Shown here: piece after piece, positions 20,296-28,816 of the stretch
Position numbering within the stretch: the first letter of the stretch is position 1
Layout: each line of letters opens with the position of its first letter
Source of the DNA: Luteimonas aestuarii
Lineage (GTDB): Bacteria; Pseudomonadota; Gammaproteobacteria; Xanthomonadales; Xanthomonadaceae
DNA: 64,000 nucleotides
Assembly: GCF_004357985.1 (NCBI RefSeq)
Contig: NZ_SMTF01000001.1
Coordinates: 124,001-188,000 of the forward strand
Reading direction: 5' to 3'
The notes under the pieces: generated by a model
The model's database searches: none
What the model saw: only the letters and a program-made list of their open reading frames with translations
Told to the model about the DNA's origin: nothing
Program-made: the position numbers and the translations under genes

Positions 20296-21065
20296 TTCGC
20301 ACCCCCTGCCCTGCGCGCCATCTGTTCGCCGACGGCCGTCGCGTAGCGCGCGTCGTCGCGGATCACGCGCGGCACCAGCACGCGCGGCTCGACCGAGGTC
20401 ACCGGTTCGTACACCACGCGTTGCTTCTCGGCGTCGTAGCGCACCTCGACATTGCCGATCAGCGGGAAGTCCTTGCGGAACGGATGGCCCACGAACCCGT
20501 AGTCGGTCAGGATGCGGCGCAGGTCCGGATGGCCTTCGAAGATGATGCCGAACAGGTCGAACGCCTCACGCTCGAACCAGTTGGCCACCGGCCACAGCCC
20601 GGTCAGCGACGACACCACCGGCAGCGCATCGTCCTGCGCCAGGCAGGTCACGCGCAGGCGACGGTTGTGCTGGACAGACAGCAGTTGCGCGACCGCGGCG
20701 AATCGGCGCTCCGGCAAGGGAATCGCGCCCTCGCCATCGGGTTGGGGCAATTGTTGCGAAGGCGCCTCGCCATAGGCGAAGCGACCCGGGCCACGGCCTT
20801 CCACGCCTCGACTGAAGCCTTCGGACGACGTATCCGTATCCCACTCGTCGCTGCCATAGCCCAGCAGGTCCAGCCCGCACAGGTCGACCAGCGATTCGAA
20901 GCCGAACTCGTCGCGCAGCACCTGGCAGGTCGCAAGCCAGTCGCCAGCGGTGACGATGCCGACTTCACCGCGCGGCAGCGCCACGGACACCTCGGCATCC
21001 GGGAAGCGTGCGCGCAGGCGCCCGGCGAACGCCGTAGCGGACTCCCGATCGATGCGATCAGCCAT
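20292..21065 (-). CDS. nuoC: NADH-quinone oxidoreductase subunit C
   Basis: 30-kDa peripheral-arm subunit (257 aa). The signature ERETFDLFGI-type segment is present as [20 protein letters not shown], followed by [14 protein letters not shown]. Residues about 75-130 form an insertion rich in Gly, Ser, Glu and Pro relative to the short family form. The ATG at [13 protein letters not shown] is the chosen start; it overlaps the nuoB end by 8 bp. Confidence 0.95.
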   Translation of the reverse strand: MADRIDRESATAFAGRLRARFPDAEVSVALPRGEVGIVTAGDWLATCQVLRDEFGFESLVDLCGLDLLGYGSDEWDTDTSSEGFSRGVEGRGPGRFAYGEAPSQQLPQPDGEGAIPLPERRFAAVAQLLSVQHNRRLRVTCLAQDDALPVVSSLTGLWPVANWFEREAFDLFGIIFEGHPDLRRILTDYGFVGHPFRKDFPLIGNVEVRYDAEKQRVVYEPVTSVEPRVLVPRVIRDDARYATAVGEQMARRAGGAK

Positions 21066-21645
21066 TGCGCATCCCCGTCTTCTCGTCGCCGAAGTTGCTG
21101 GCGCGACGGATCTTCTTCTGCAGCTGCAGGATGCCGTACACCAGCGCTTCCGCGGTCGGCGGGCAGCCCGGCACGTACACGTCGACCGGCACGATGCGGT
21201 CGCAGCCGCGCACCACGGCGTAGGAGTAGTGGTAGTAACCGCCACCGTTGGCGCAGCTGCCCATCGAGATCACCCACTTCGGGTTGGGCATCTGGTCGTA
21301 GACCTTGCGCAGCGCCGGGGCCATCTTGTTGACCAGGGTGCCGGCGACGATCATCACGTCGGACTGGCGCGGCGACGGCCGGAACACCACGCCGTAGCGG
21401 TCCAGGTCCAGGCGCGCGGCACCGGCATGCATCATCTCCACCGCGCAGCACGCCAGGCCGAAGGTCATCGGCCACATCGAGCCGGTGCGCGCCCAGTTGA
21501 GCAGCACGTCGGAGCTGGTGGTCACGAAGCCCTGCTCGAGCAGCGGATTGTCGCCCTCGGGACGCAGGATGTCGTCGATGCGGCCTTCGGGCAGCGGGTT
21601 GCTGGCCGAATCGGCAAGCCCGCGAATGGCCTGGATCACTCCCAT
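21058..21645 (-). CDS. nuoB: NADH-quinone oxidoreductase subunit B
   Basis: PSST subunit (195 aa) holding cluster N2, the last electron donor to quinone. Ligands are the tandem C66-C67 ([10 protein letters not shown]), C131 (MGSCANGG) and C161 (YVPGCPPT). The start at [10 protein letters not shown] overlaps nuoA by 10 bp. The open frame upstream is a shadow of nuoA. Confidence 0.97.
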   Translation of the reverse strand: MGVIQAIRGLADSASNPLPEGRIDDILRPEGDNPLLEQGFVTTSSDVLLNWARTGSMWPMTFGLACCAVEMMHAGAARLDLDRYGVVFRPSPRQSDVMIVAGTLVNKMAPALRKVYDQMPNPKWVISMGSCANGGGYYHYSYAVVRGCDRIVPVDVYVPGCPPTAEALVYGILQLQKKIRRASNFGDEKTGMRNG

Positions 21646-21992
21646 TCGAGCGCCCCCTTCTTCCACACGTAGATGAAGCCGAGCAGCAGCATGCCGGCGA
21701 AGATGCCCATCTCGATCAGCCCCAGCACGCCGAGGTCGCGGAACACGGTGGCCCACGGCACGATGAAGATGATTTCCAGGTCGAAGACGATGAACTGGAT
21801 GGCGATGAGGTAGTAGCGCACGTCGAACTGCATGCGCGCGTCTTCGAATGCGCTGAATCCGCACTCGTACGCGGACAGCTTCTCGGCGCTCGGGCGCTTC
21901 GGGCCCAGCAGGTTGCCGATGATCAGCAACGCGATGCCGATACCGGTGGCAACGAACAGGAACAGCAGGGTCGGCAGGTATTCGGCCAGCAC
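21636..21992 (-). CDS. nuoA: NADH-quinone oxidoreductase subunit A
   Basis: Small three-helix membrane subunit (118 aa), first gene of the complex I cluster. The conserved loop [20 protein letters not shown] and the helix [12 protein letters not shown] are present. The start codon is GTG. It lies 77 nt downstream of tRNA-Leu on the same strand, so the cluster promoter is either in this gap or upstream of the tRNA. Confidence 0.96.
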   Translation of the reverse strand: MLAEYLPTLLFLFVATGIGIALLIIGNLLGPKRPSAEKLSAYECGFSAFEDARMQFDVRYYLIAIQFIVFDLEIIFIVPWATVFRDLGVLGLIEMGIFAGMLLLGFIYVWKKGALEWE

Positions 21993-22069
21993 GCGTTGTT
22001 CTCTCGGCTACCGGCCGCGAAAGCGGCCGTGGCTTGGCGTCCGCGTTGCCGCGGGACGCCTTCCGTTTC

Positions 22070-22154
22070 TGGTGCCCAAGGGGGGACTCGAACCCCCACG
22101 ACCTAAGCCGCTACCACCTCAAGGTAGTGCGTCTACCAATTCCGCCACCTGGGC
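22070..22154 (-). tRNA. tRNA-Leu(GAG)
   Basis: An 85-nt class II tRNA with a long variable arm and encoded CCA. The anticodon loop TTGAGGT lies between CTACC and GGTAG, giving anticodon GAG for CUC/CUU codons. The acceptor stem and TTCGAGT T-loop are canonical. It sits between secG and nuoA on the same strand. Confidence 0.96.
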
Positions 22155-22208
22155 AATGTCTGTACGTTCCGCGTCGACTGCCCGCGGATCACGCAATTGT
22201 AAGCGGTC

Positions 22209-22646
22209 TCACTCGTTTTGCGGAGTGGCCGCGGGCGTTTCCGCCGCATCCTGTGCCGGGACGGCCTGCGGCACTTCCGACTGCGCCGGCGCGGCAGGCA
22301 CTGCATTGCCAGAGGGGACCGTCGGGACTTCGAGCGCAGCGGGTGCTGCGGGGGCCTCCGGCACCTGCGACATCACGCCCAGGTCGACGTCCTGCACCGG
22401 CTGCACGCGGGCGCCGTTGTGCGCGTACCACGCCATGAACAGCGTGATCGCGAAGAACGTGATCGCCAGCCACTTGGTGGCCTTGGTCAGGAAGTTCGAC
22501 GAGCCCCGGGCACCGAACACGGTGGACGAGGCGCCGCCGCCGAAGCCGGAACCGGCCGATGCGCCGGCACCGCGCTGCATGAGGATCAGTGCGACCATCG
22601 CGACGGCGACCAGCACGAACAGGATGTTGAGGGTCAACAACAGCAT
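22209..22646 (-). CDS. secG: preprotein translocase subunit SecG
   Basis: Auxiliary membrane subunit of the SecYEG channel. The first helix (LNILFVLVAVAMVALILMQR), the Gly-rich loop GAGASAGSGFGGGASSTVFG and the second helix (ITFFAITLFMAWYA) are typical. The 145-residue product has a long Ala/Pro/Glu/Val-rich C-terminal tail (about residues 88-145) that is absent from the short enterobacterial form. It follows tpiA in the conserved tpiA-secG-tRNA-Leu order. Confidence 0.95.
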   Translation of the reverse strand: MLLLTLNILFVLVAVAMVALILMQRGAGASAGSGFGGGASSTVFGARGSSNFLTKATKWLAITFFAITLFMAWYAHNGARVQPVQDVDLGVMSQVPEAPAAPAALEVPTVPSGNAVPAAPAQSEVPQAVPAQDAAETPAATPQNE

Positions 22647-22690
22647 GGGGGTGCTCGATAACGAAAAGACTTGCGGGTGGAGACCGACCC

Positions 22691-23440
22691 TCAGCGCGCG
22701 GCCGCGGCGACGATGGCGAGGAAGTCGTTGGCCGCGAGCGAGGCGCCGCCGATCAGTCCACCATCCACGTCCGGCTGCGAGAACAGCGCCTCGGCATTGT
22801 CGGGCTTGCAGCTGCCGCCATACAGCAACGGCAGGGAATCCGCGATTGTAGCATCGCGCCGGGCGACCTCGCCACGCAGGAAGGCGTGGACCGCTTGCGC
22901 CTGCCCGGTGGTGGCGGTGCGGCCGGTGCCAATCGCCCAGACCGGCTCATACGCCACCACCCCGTCGGCCAGCACCCCCGCGCCCGCGAGCTCGAACAAC
23001 GGTGCCAGCTGGTCCAGCAGCACCTGCTCGGTGCGGCCCGCCTCGCGTTCATCGAGGGTCTCGCCGACGCACAGGATCGGCGTGAGCCCGGCCTCGCGGG
23101 CCGCCAGGTACTTCCGGGCCACCAGGGCGCTGTCTTCGCCGTGGTACTGGCGGCGCTCGGAGTGACCCACCAAGGTGTAGCGGGCGCCCACGTCGACCAG
23201 CATGGCCGCCGACACCTCGCCGGTATAGGCGCCCTTGGCGTGCTCGCTGACGTCCTGGGCACCGAAGGCGATGCCGCCGGCGTGGCTGGCGGCGAGCTGC
23301 GGCAGGAACGGGAACGGCGGAAGCACCACCACCTCGACGCCGGCGACCGGCAGGCCTGCGGCGACGCCATCGACCAGCTCCGATGCGAACGCCCGGCTGC
23401 CGTGGAGCTTCCAGTTTCCGGCTACGATCCTGCGACGCAT
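22691..23440 (-). CDS. tpiA: triosephosphate isomerase
   Basis: Interconverts dihydroxyacetone phosphate and glyceraldehyde 3-phosphate in the cytoplasm. The 249-residue product has the active-site Lys in AGNWKLHG, catalytic His in GHSERR, catalytic Glu in AYEPVWAIGTG and the phosphate-binding LYGGS region. The start is set at MRRRIVAGNWK with AGGG 7 nt upstream; an ATG two codons earlier (MDMRRR) is possible. The open frame far upstream is the shadow of the divergent SDR gene. Confidence 0.96.
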   Translation of the reverse strand: MRRRIVAGNWKLHGSRAFASELVDGVAAGLPVAGVEVVVLPPFPFLPQLAASHAGGIAFGAQDVSEHAKGAYTGEVSAAMLVDVGARYTLVGHSERRQYHGEDSALVARKYLAAREAGLTPILCVGETLDEREAGRTEQVLLDQLAPLFELAGAGVLADGVVAYEPVWAIGTGRTATTGQAQAVHAFLRGEVARRDATIADSLPLLYGGSCKPDNAEALFSQPDVDGGLIGGASLAANDFLAIVAAAAR

Positions 23441-23512
23441 GTCCATGCCCTGCCCTGTTCGAATGCGGGCGACAGGATAGCCGATGCCCTTCCCAGACAG
23501 ACGGAGCCCGCC

Positions 23513-24310
23513 ATGCACGACACCCGCGGCCATGCCCTCGTCACCGGCGCCTCCAGCGGCATCGGCGCCGAGATCGCCCGCGAGTACGCGCGCCGCGGCG
23601 TGCCGCTGGTGCTGACCGCCCGTCGCCTCGACAGGCTCGAAGCGCTCGCCACCGAACTGCGCGCGCGGGTGCCGGTGGAGGTGATCGCCGCCGACCTTTC
23701 CGATCCGGCTGCGCCCGCGGCGCTGGTGGATACGCTGGACGCGCGTGGCATCGCCATCCGCATCCTGGCCAACAACGCCGGGTATGGCGTTCCGGGGCGC
23801 TACCTGAAGAACGATTGGCGCACGCACGCACAGTTCCAGCAGGTCATGGTGGCCGCGGTGGCCGAACTGACCTGGCGCCTGCTGCCGTCGATCCGCCGCT
23901 TCGACGACGGCCGCATCCTCAACGTCGCTTCCTTCGCCGCGCTGATGCCGTCCGCCGATGGCCAGACCCTCTACGCGCCCGCCAAGGCCTGGCTGGTGAA
24001 ATTCAGCGAATCGCTGGCGATGGAGAACGTCGATCGCGGGGTGCACGTGACCGCGCTCTGCCCCGGCTTCACCTATTCCGAATTCCACGACGTCACCGGC
24101 ACCCGGGGAAAGATGCGCGTGTCGCCGAAGCTGTGGCTCGACGCCATGGATGTCGCACGCGAGGGCATCGACGCCAACGAGCGCGGCGACGTACTGGCGG
24201 TGCCGGGTTGGCGCTATCGCATGCTGGGCACGCTGGTGAAACTGCTGCCGCATCGCGCGGCGATGGCGCTGATGGCCCGCAACTCGCGCAAGGTCAGGCC
24301 GGTGGACTGA
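23513..24310 (+). CDS. SDR-family NAD(P)-dependent oxidoreductase
   Basis: A 265-residue classical short-chain dehydrogenase. The cofactor motif TGASSGIG (about 11-18), the NNAGYG motif, the active-site Ser (ASFAAL) and the YAPAK Tyr-Lys pair are all present. The substrate is unknown. The closest general type is the DltE/YqjQ-like group with the C-terminal segment LVKLLPHRAAMALMARNSRK. The start has ACGGAG upstream. It is divergent from tpiA and convergent, end to end, with the hemoglobin-like gene. Confidence 0.88.
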   Translation: MHDTRGHALVTGASSGIGAEIAREYARRGVPLVLTARRLDRLEALATELRARVPVEVIAADLSDPAAPAALVDTLDARGIAIRILANNAGYGVPGRYLKNDWRTHAQFQQVMVAAVAELTWRLLPSIRRFDDGRILNVASFAALMPSADGQTLYAPAKAWLVKFSESLAMENVDRGVHVTALCPGFTYSEFHDVTGTRGKMRVSPKLWLDAMDVAREGIDANERGDVLAVPGWRYRMLGTLVKLLPHRAAMALMARNSRKVRPVD

Positions 24311-24748
24311 TCACCGGCCACCCGCTCGCGACGCGCCGACCACGTCCCGCTGCATCGGTGCCAACCGCGCCAGCAGCCTGTTTTGTGCGCTGCGCGGCAC
24401 CCCCCGCGCCTCCATGGTCTCGACCAGGTTCTCCACCAGGGCGTTGAAGTGCGCAGCGTTGATGTCGACGTGCGCGTGCGCGTCCACCATGTTCTTGCCG
24501 GCATAGACGCAGGGGCCTCCCGCCTCGGCGCACAGGTGTTCCGACAGCCGCGAATGCAGGTTCACGATGTCCACGCCGATGAACAGCGGCGCGATGCGCG
24601 GATCGTCCGACACGCGCACCAGCAGGTCTTCGACCAGTTGCTCGATCCCGGCCTGCCCGCCCAGGTCGTCGTAGACGCTACGCTGGGGAGCGCTTGCGCA
24701 GGCGCCGCAGCACAACACGGTCAGCAGGATCACCAAACGAAGGCGCAT
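24311..24748 (-). CDS. exported group 1 truncated-hemoglobin-like lipoprotein
   Basis: The 145-residue product begins with a basic and hydrophobic signal (MRLRLVILLTVLCCGACAS) ending in a lipobox-like Cys, so it is probably anchored in the periplasm. The rest fits the group 1 truncated globin: YDDLGGQAGIEQLVEDLL at the start, DPRIAPLF, then NMVDAHAHVDI with the likely proximal heme His at about residue 91. The usual distal B10 Tyr position appears to be Leu, so ligand chemistry may differ. The ATG at 24748 is preferred over a GTG three codons upstream because GGAG is correctly spaced. Last gene of a four-gene set and 12 nt after the DUF3034 gene. Heme binding is inferred, not shown. Confidence 0.8.
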   Translation of the reverse strand: MRLRLVILLTVLCCGACASAPQRSVYDDLGGQAGIEQLVEDLLVRVSDDPRIAPLFIGVDIVNLHSRLSEHLCAEAGGPCVYAGKNMVDAHAHVDINAAHFNALVENLVETMEARGVPRSAQNRLLARLAPMQRDVVGASRAGGR

Positions 24749-24760
24749 CCACGTCACTCC

Positions 24761-25633
24761 TCAGAAGCCGACTTGCAGCGACAGGTAGGCGCCGCGCTGG
24801 CGATCGAGCGTGGCGATGCTGCCCAGCTCGGCCCACGCGCCCACCACGGCGACATGCTTGTTGGGGAACCAGGCGACGAAGACGTCGTACCAGTCGTCCT
24901 CGCGTGCGAAGCCGAGGTTGTCGGGCTTCTGCCGGTACTCGACGCCCAGCGCCAGGCGCGGACTGGGCAGGACGGCGGCGGAGCCCTCGAACACCACCGA
25001 GCGCCCGGCCTTGCGGTCGCCGCCGAACCCCAGCAGGCCGCCCTGGTTGGCGCGGGTCGAACGCAGGGTGCCGTTGAGCAGCAGCTGGTAGCCACCGGCG
25101 GCATCGAGGAACAGTTTGGTGGCGCTGACGTAGACATCCGTGCCCGCGTCGTCATGCGCACCCAGCGCCAGCGGCAGGGTGCCATCGCGCAGGCGCTTGC
25201 GCTGCATCCCCACGCTGACCTGCGGCATGTGCGTATACACCAGGTCGCCCGCGATGCGCAGCTTGGCGCCATGGATGTCCTGGTCCAGTGAATCCCACGG
25301 CAAGGCCAGCTGGCGCTGCAGTTCGCCCAGATCGAAGGACTGCCTCGCCACGGAAAGTTCGAGCCGGTTGTACAGCGTGAACGCAGCGCCGTAGGCGGCC
25401 AGTGCGTAGTCGCCGGTATCCACGCGGGTATGGAAAGCCGCGCCGCCAAATTCGTCTTCGGTGCCGTAACCGGCCAACACGGCCCAAGGCACGATGCCAC
25501 CCCCGGCAGCGCCCTCCACCTGGGTGGCACCACCCGTCGCCAGCAGGCGGCCCTGCCCGGCGAACGCCGGCGTGGCCAGCCAGGGCAATCCGGCGACCAG
25601 TGCCAGCGAAGCCAGCAGATGCCACGTCCTCAT
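24761..25633 (-). CDS. DUF3034 family outer-membrane-type protein
   Basis: The 290-residue product has a signal peptide (MRTWHLLASLALVAGLPWLATPAFA) and a body of alternating, aromatic-bounded strands that ends in Phe, as outer-membrane barrels do. It contains ATGGATQVEGAAGGGIVPWA, which I recognise as the DUF3034 start pattern. The function of this family is unknown. The start overlaps the GGDEF-EAL stop (ATGA), so translation is coupled. The context suggests a partner for the sensor or the globin lipoprotein at the outer membrane. Confidence 0.78.
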   Translation of the reverse strand: MRTWHLLASLALVAGLPWLATPAFAGQGRLLATGGATQVEGAAGGGIVPWAVLAGYGTEDEFGGAAFHTRVDTGDYALAAYGAAFTLYNRLELSVARQSFDLGELQRQLALPWDSLDQDIHGAKLRIAGDLVYTHMPQVSVGMQRKRLRDGTLPLALGAHDDAGTDVYVSATKLFLDAAGGYQLLLNGTLRSTRANQGGLLGFGGDRKAGRSVVFEGSAAVLPSPRLALGVEYRQKPDNLGFAREDDWYDVFVAWFPNKHVAVVGAWAELGSIATLDRQRGAYLSLQVGF

Positions 25634-27993
25634 GCGTCGACCTCCGTCGTCGCAACGTGGATACGCTGCCCTTCGCCCGCGTGCCGGCGGCACCACGACA
25701 GCAGCGCGTCGGCATCGAGCGGCGCACTGAACAGATAGCCTTGCACCATGTCGCAGCGATAGCTGCGCAACAGGGTCATCGCGGCCTCGTTCTCCACGCC
25801 TTCCGCGATCACGGACAGCCCCATGTTGTGTCCCAGTTCGATGGTGGAACGCACGATCACCGCATCGTCGCTGCCCTCGGCGAGCTGCATCACGAAACTC
25901 TTGTCGATCTTCAGCTCGTCCACCGGCATCCGCTTGAGTTGCGCCAGCGACGAGTAGCCCGTGCCGAAATCATCGATCGCCAGCCGGATGCCGCAGGCCT
26001 TGAGTCGCAACAGCATCCGGATCGCGTAGTCGATGTCGCGCATCAGCGCACCTTCGGTGACCTCCAGGATCAGCTTGCCTGCCGGGACGCCGTGGCGCCG
26101 CAGTCGATCCAGGATGAAATCCGGCAGGTCCGCGTCCATCAGGTCCATCGCCGACAGGTTCACGGCGAGGCCGAGGTCCACGCCCTCGCGCCGCCAGCGG
26201 GCATTGCAGCGCAGGGATTCGTCCAGCACGTACCGTGTCAGTTCGTGGATGAAGCCGGAGCGCTCGGCCAACGGAATGAATTCGTCCGGGGGCACCATCC
26301 CCAGGGTGGCGTGTCGCCAGCGCAGCAGCGCCTCGACGTGCACGACATGCGCATCCGCCACCTGCAGCTTGGGCTGGAAGCGCAGCGTCAATTGTCCGCG
26401 CTCGATCGACTTGCGCAGGTCCGACATCAGCGTCAGCTGGCGCAGGTGGACCTCGTCGCGCCCGGGCGCGTACAGGGCAGTGCCGCTGTGCGCGGCCTTG
26501 GCGTCGTACAGCGCGATGTCCGCGCGCCGCAGCAGGGTATCGGCATCGGCACCGTGCGCCGGGTGCATGGCCACGCCGAGGCTGGCGTCCAGGCTGATGC
26601 GGGTGCGGGAGAGTTCGAGCGGGTGTCGCAACCGGGACAGCAGCGACGACGCCTCGGCCATCGCGCTTTCGGCATCCACGCCCACCAGTACCGCGAGGAA
26701 CTCATCGCCGCCCAGCCGCGCGACCACATGCTGCGGCGCCAGCGTGGCGCGAAGCCGCCGCCCGACTTCCTGCAGCACTTCGTCTGCGAAGTCGTGGCCG
26801 AGCGTGTCGTTGATCTCCTTGAACCGGTCGAGGTCGATCGCCACCACCGCAGACGACGTGCCCGCCGCATCGCCGGCCTGGATCGCCGCCTGCAGCAGGT
26901 CGCGGGCATGGCCGCGGTTGGGCAGCCCGGTCAATCCATCGTGCCGCGCCTGGTGCAGGATGCGCGCTTCGCGCGCGGCGATATCCGCCTGCATCCGCCC
27001 GAATGCACCCGCGAGATCCGCGATTTCCCCCCGCCCTTCCGGTTGCGGCGGTCGCGAGTAGTCGCCGGCCTGGATCCGCCGAGCGGCGTCGGCAAGGCGT
27101 GCGAGTGGGCGGCTGATGCCCCTGCCCAGCGTCGCCGCCACGACGAGTGCCAGCAGTGCCGCCAGCGCCGACATCGCCAGGATGCGCGTGCGTAGCGCCA
27201 TGTAGGGTGCGAGCGCGGCGTCGAACGAGCCCTGCAACACCACCTGCTGCCCTTGCGTGCCCCCCTCGAGCGGACGCGCCACGGCGAGGTAGCGCGCATC
27301 ATCCAGGCGCAACGACTCGCCTGAGGCGTCGACCGGCAAGGTGGTCAAGGCCAGCGCGTTGCGCTCGGTTCGCGGGAGCGAGGTGGCATGCACCTGCCAG
27401 GCGCCCGCCGAGCCGCTGACGAAGCTTGCATCCAGCCCGGTGAGGTTGCGGTAGTCGGCGGCGGCGCGATCCTCGAAGGCCTGCCCCACGGCCAGCCAGC
27501 CGACCAGGTCCGGCGCCATCACCGGCAACAGCGCCACCTGCAGCAGTCGATCCTGCACTGACAGCACCTGCATCGCGAAACCAGCTGCCTGCGCCTCGGC
27601 GACCAGCGCCGCCAGCATTTCCCGCGGCGGCATGCCGATGCCTTCGGTGCCCGCCACCCATTTGCCCTGCGGAGTCAGCAGCCATGCCAGGTCCGCTCCC
27701 ATCCTTGCGCCATGGTTGCCAAGCGCAGAGGCGATCGTCGGCGCATCGCCGGTCGCCGCCGCGGCCCGGAAGCCGAAGTCGTCGGCCAGCACCGAACCGC
27801 TGGCCAGCAGTTGCTCGGCACGATTGTCGTGGAACTGCTCCCAGACCCGCTGCCCCACGCGCAGCTCCTGCTGCAGGCGGCTGCCGACCGCGCGCTCCGT
27901 GGCCACGGTGACCACGCCAAACGTGGCCAACTGCGCCAGCAGCACCACCAGGATCATCAGCGCGACGATGCGCGCCTGGAAGCGCTGGAACAT
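25630..27993 (-). CDS. membrane GGDEF-EAL c-di-GMP protein with periplasmic sensor domain
   Basis: A 787-residue inner-membrane protein. A first helix (about 9-30) and second helix (about 270-290) bracket a roughly 240-residue periplasmic region resembling a double Cache/CHASE-like sensor. A HAMP linker (about 290-345) leads to a GGDEF domain with the signature intact at 428-432 and an EAL domain with EAL at 554-556 (VEALLRW) and DDFGTGYSS present. Both cyclase and phosphodiesterase activity are therefore possible. The start ATG overlaps the stop of the cupredoxin gene by one base (TGATG). Adjacent genes are all exported proteins, so a periplasmic signal controlling c-di-GMP is likely. Confidence 0.92.
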   Translation of the reverse strand: MFQRFQARIVALMILVVLLAQLATFGVVTVATERAVGSRLQQELRVGQRVWEQFHDNRAEQLLASGSVLADDFGFRAAAATGDAPTIASALGNHGARMGADLAWLLTPQGKWVAGTEGIGMPPREMLAALVAEAQAAGFAMQVLSVQDRLLQVALLPVMAPDLVGWLAVGQAFEDRAAADYRNLTGLDASFVSGSAGAWQVHATSLPRTERNALALTTLPVDASGESLRLDDARYLAVARPLEGGTQGQQVVLQGSFDAALAPYMALRTRILAMSALAALLALVVAATLGRGISRPLARLADAARRIQAGDYSRPPQPEGRGEIADLAGAFGRMQADIAAREARILHQARHDGLTGLPNRGHARDLLQAAIQAGDAAGTSSAVVAIDLDRFKEINDTLGHDFADEVLQEVGRRLRATLAPQHVVARLGGDEFLAVLVGVDAESAMAEASSLLSRLRHPLELSRTRISLDASLGVAMHPAHGADADTLLRRADIALYDAKAAHSGTALYAPGRDEVHLRQLTLMSDLRKSIERGQLTLRFQPKLQVADAHVVHVEALLRWRHATLGMVPPDEFIPLAERSGFIHELTRYVLDESLRCNARWRREGVDLGLAVNLSAMDLMDADLPDFILDRLRRHGVPAGKLILEVTEGALMRDIDYAIRMLLRLKACGIRLAIDDFGTGYSSLAQLKRMPVDELKIDKSFVMQLAEGSDDAVIVRSTIELGHNMGLSVIAEGVENEAAMTLLRSYRCDMVQGYLFSAPLDADALLSWCRRHAGEGQRIHVATTEVDA

Positions 27994-28679
27994 CACGCCC
28001 CATCCTTCATGCGGCGGAACTTCTGCTGCAGTTCACGAAGACGCTCGCTGCCGCGGGTCTCGACCGCAGCGGGCGCGGGCGTGACCGGCAGTTCCACCAG
28101 CTGGGCAGGCATGCTGGCCCCGCGCAGCGACAGCCGCCTGTCCGCCACCCGACGGTCGGCGCGGACATGCCAGACGCGCAGGTCGTAATCGCCCGGCGGA
28201 GCCTGCAGCCGCACGGTGCCATCGGCGCCGGTCTTCGCGAAGTAAGGCGTGTCCACCACCACGATGTGGCCGATCATCCAGTCGTGGATGTTGCAACCCA
28301 CCACGACTACGCCGGTCGCGTCGAACAGTACGGGTGGCGCATCGCGCCCGGTGTACAGCGGCAGGTCGAAGCGCTTGGCCTCGGAGAACGAATAGACGTG
28401 GTGCTGGATGTTGTCGCTGTTCGGGAAGCGCACGACCGTCCCCGTCTGTACGGGCAGTACGCCGGGCACGAACGTGGAGTCGCGCTGGTTCATGTCGGCG
28501 CGTGCCGACGCGGCAGCACCCCCGGCTCCGACGGGGTGCAGGCTGACGACGGCATCGGCCAGCGGCGCATCGCCGCCGCTGACCATCACCCGCAGTTCGG
28601 TCGCCTCGGCCACGCCTGCCAGCGCCGCGAGCGCGAGCACGCAGGCGAACCAGGGCCGGAGTCTGGATGTGCTTCCCAC
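27993..28679 (-). CDS. secreted cupredoxin-like (methylamine utilization type) protein
   Basis: The 228-residue product has a signal peptide (about residues 1-26) and a plastocyanin-like domain. Candidate type 1 copper ligands are H93/H94 (NIQHHVYSFS), C129, H132 and M135 (GCNIHDWMIGH). This pattern matches proteins annotated as methylamine utilization or cupredoxin-like. A carboxypeptidase-regulatory-like segment (PPGDYDLRVWHV) and a charged helical tail follow. The start is GTG. A palindrome containing the likely ribosome-binding site lies directly upstream. First gene of the set with GGDEF-EAL, DUF3034 and globin genes; no other methylamine genes are present, so the historical name probably misleads. 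Confidence 0.82.
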   Translation of the reverse strand: MGSTSRLRPWFACVLALAALAGVAEATELRVMVSGGDAPLADAVVSLHPVGAGGAAASARADMNQRDSTFVPGVLPVQTGTVVRFPNSDNIQHHVYSFSEAKRFDLPLYTGRDAPPVLFDATGVVVVGCNIHDWMIGHIVVVDTPYFAKTGADGTVRLQAPPGDYDLRVWHVRADRRVADRRLSLRGASMPAQLVELPVTPAPAAVETRGSERLRELQQKFRRMKDGA

Positions 28680-28689
28680 GATGGCCTGT

Positions 28690-28708
28690 CCCCTTGCAGG
28701 TCAAGGGG
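28690..28708 (-). promoter_or_regulatory. palindrome over the ribosome-binding site of the cupredoxin operon
   Basis: A perfect 7-5-7 palindrome (CCCCTTG-ACCTG-CAAGGGG) lies 11 nt before the GTG start of the cupredoxin gene. Its 3' arm contains AAGGGG, the only good Shine-Dalgarno. In RNA it would form a hairpin hiding that site. As DNA it resembles the dyads bound by MerR-family metal regulators. The two readings cannot be separated from sequence alone. Confidence 0.5.
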
Positions 28709-28816
28709 ATCATGCATGAACCGTGCCAGCGGATTCTGAACAGGCCAGCGTGCCACGGATGCGCCCGCCCCATCGTCGGCAGGGACGCGGCCGGCACGCA
28801 GCCGGCCCACGCCGCG

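Noticed and set aside
27993-28679. A true methylamine utilization (mau) locus
   Set aside because: Only a cupredoxin-like protein is present. No methylamine dehydrogenase subunits or maturation genes are nearby, so the pathway name is not supported.
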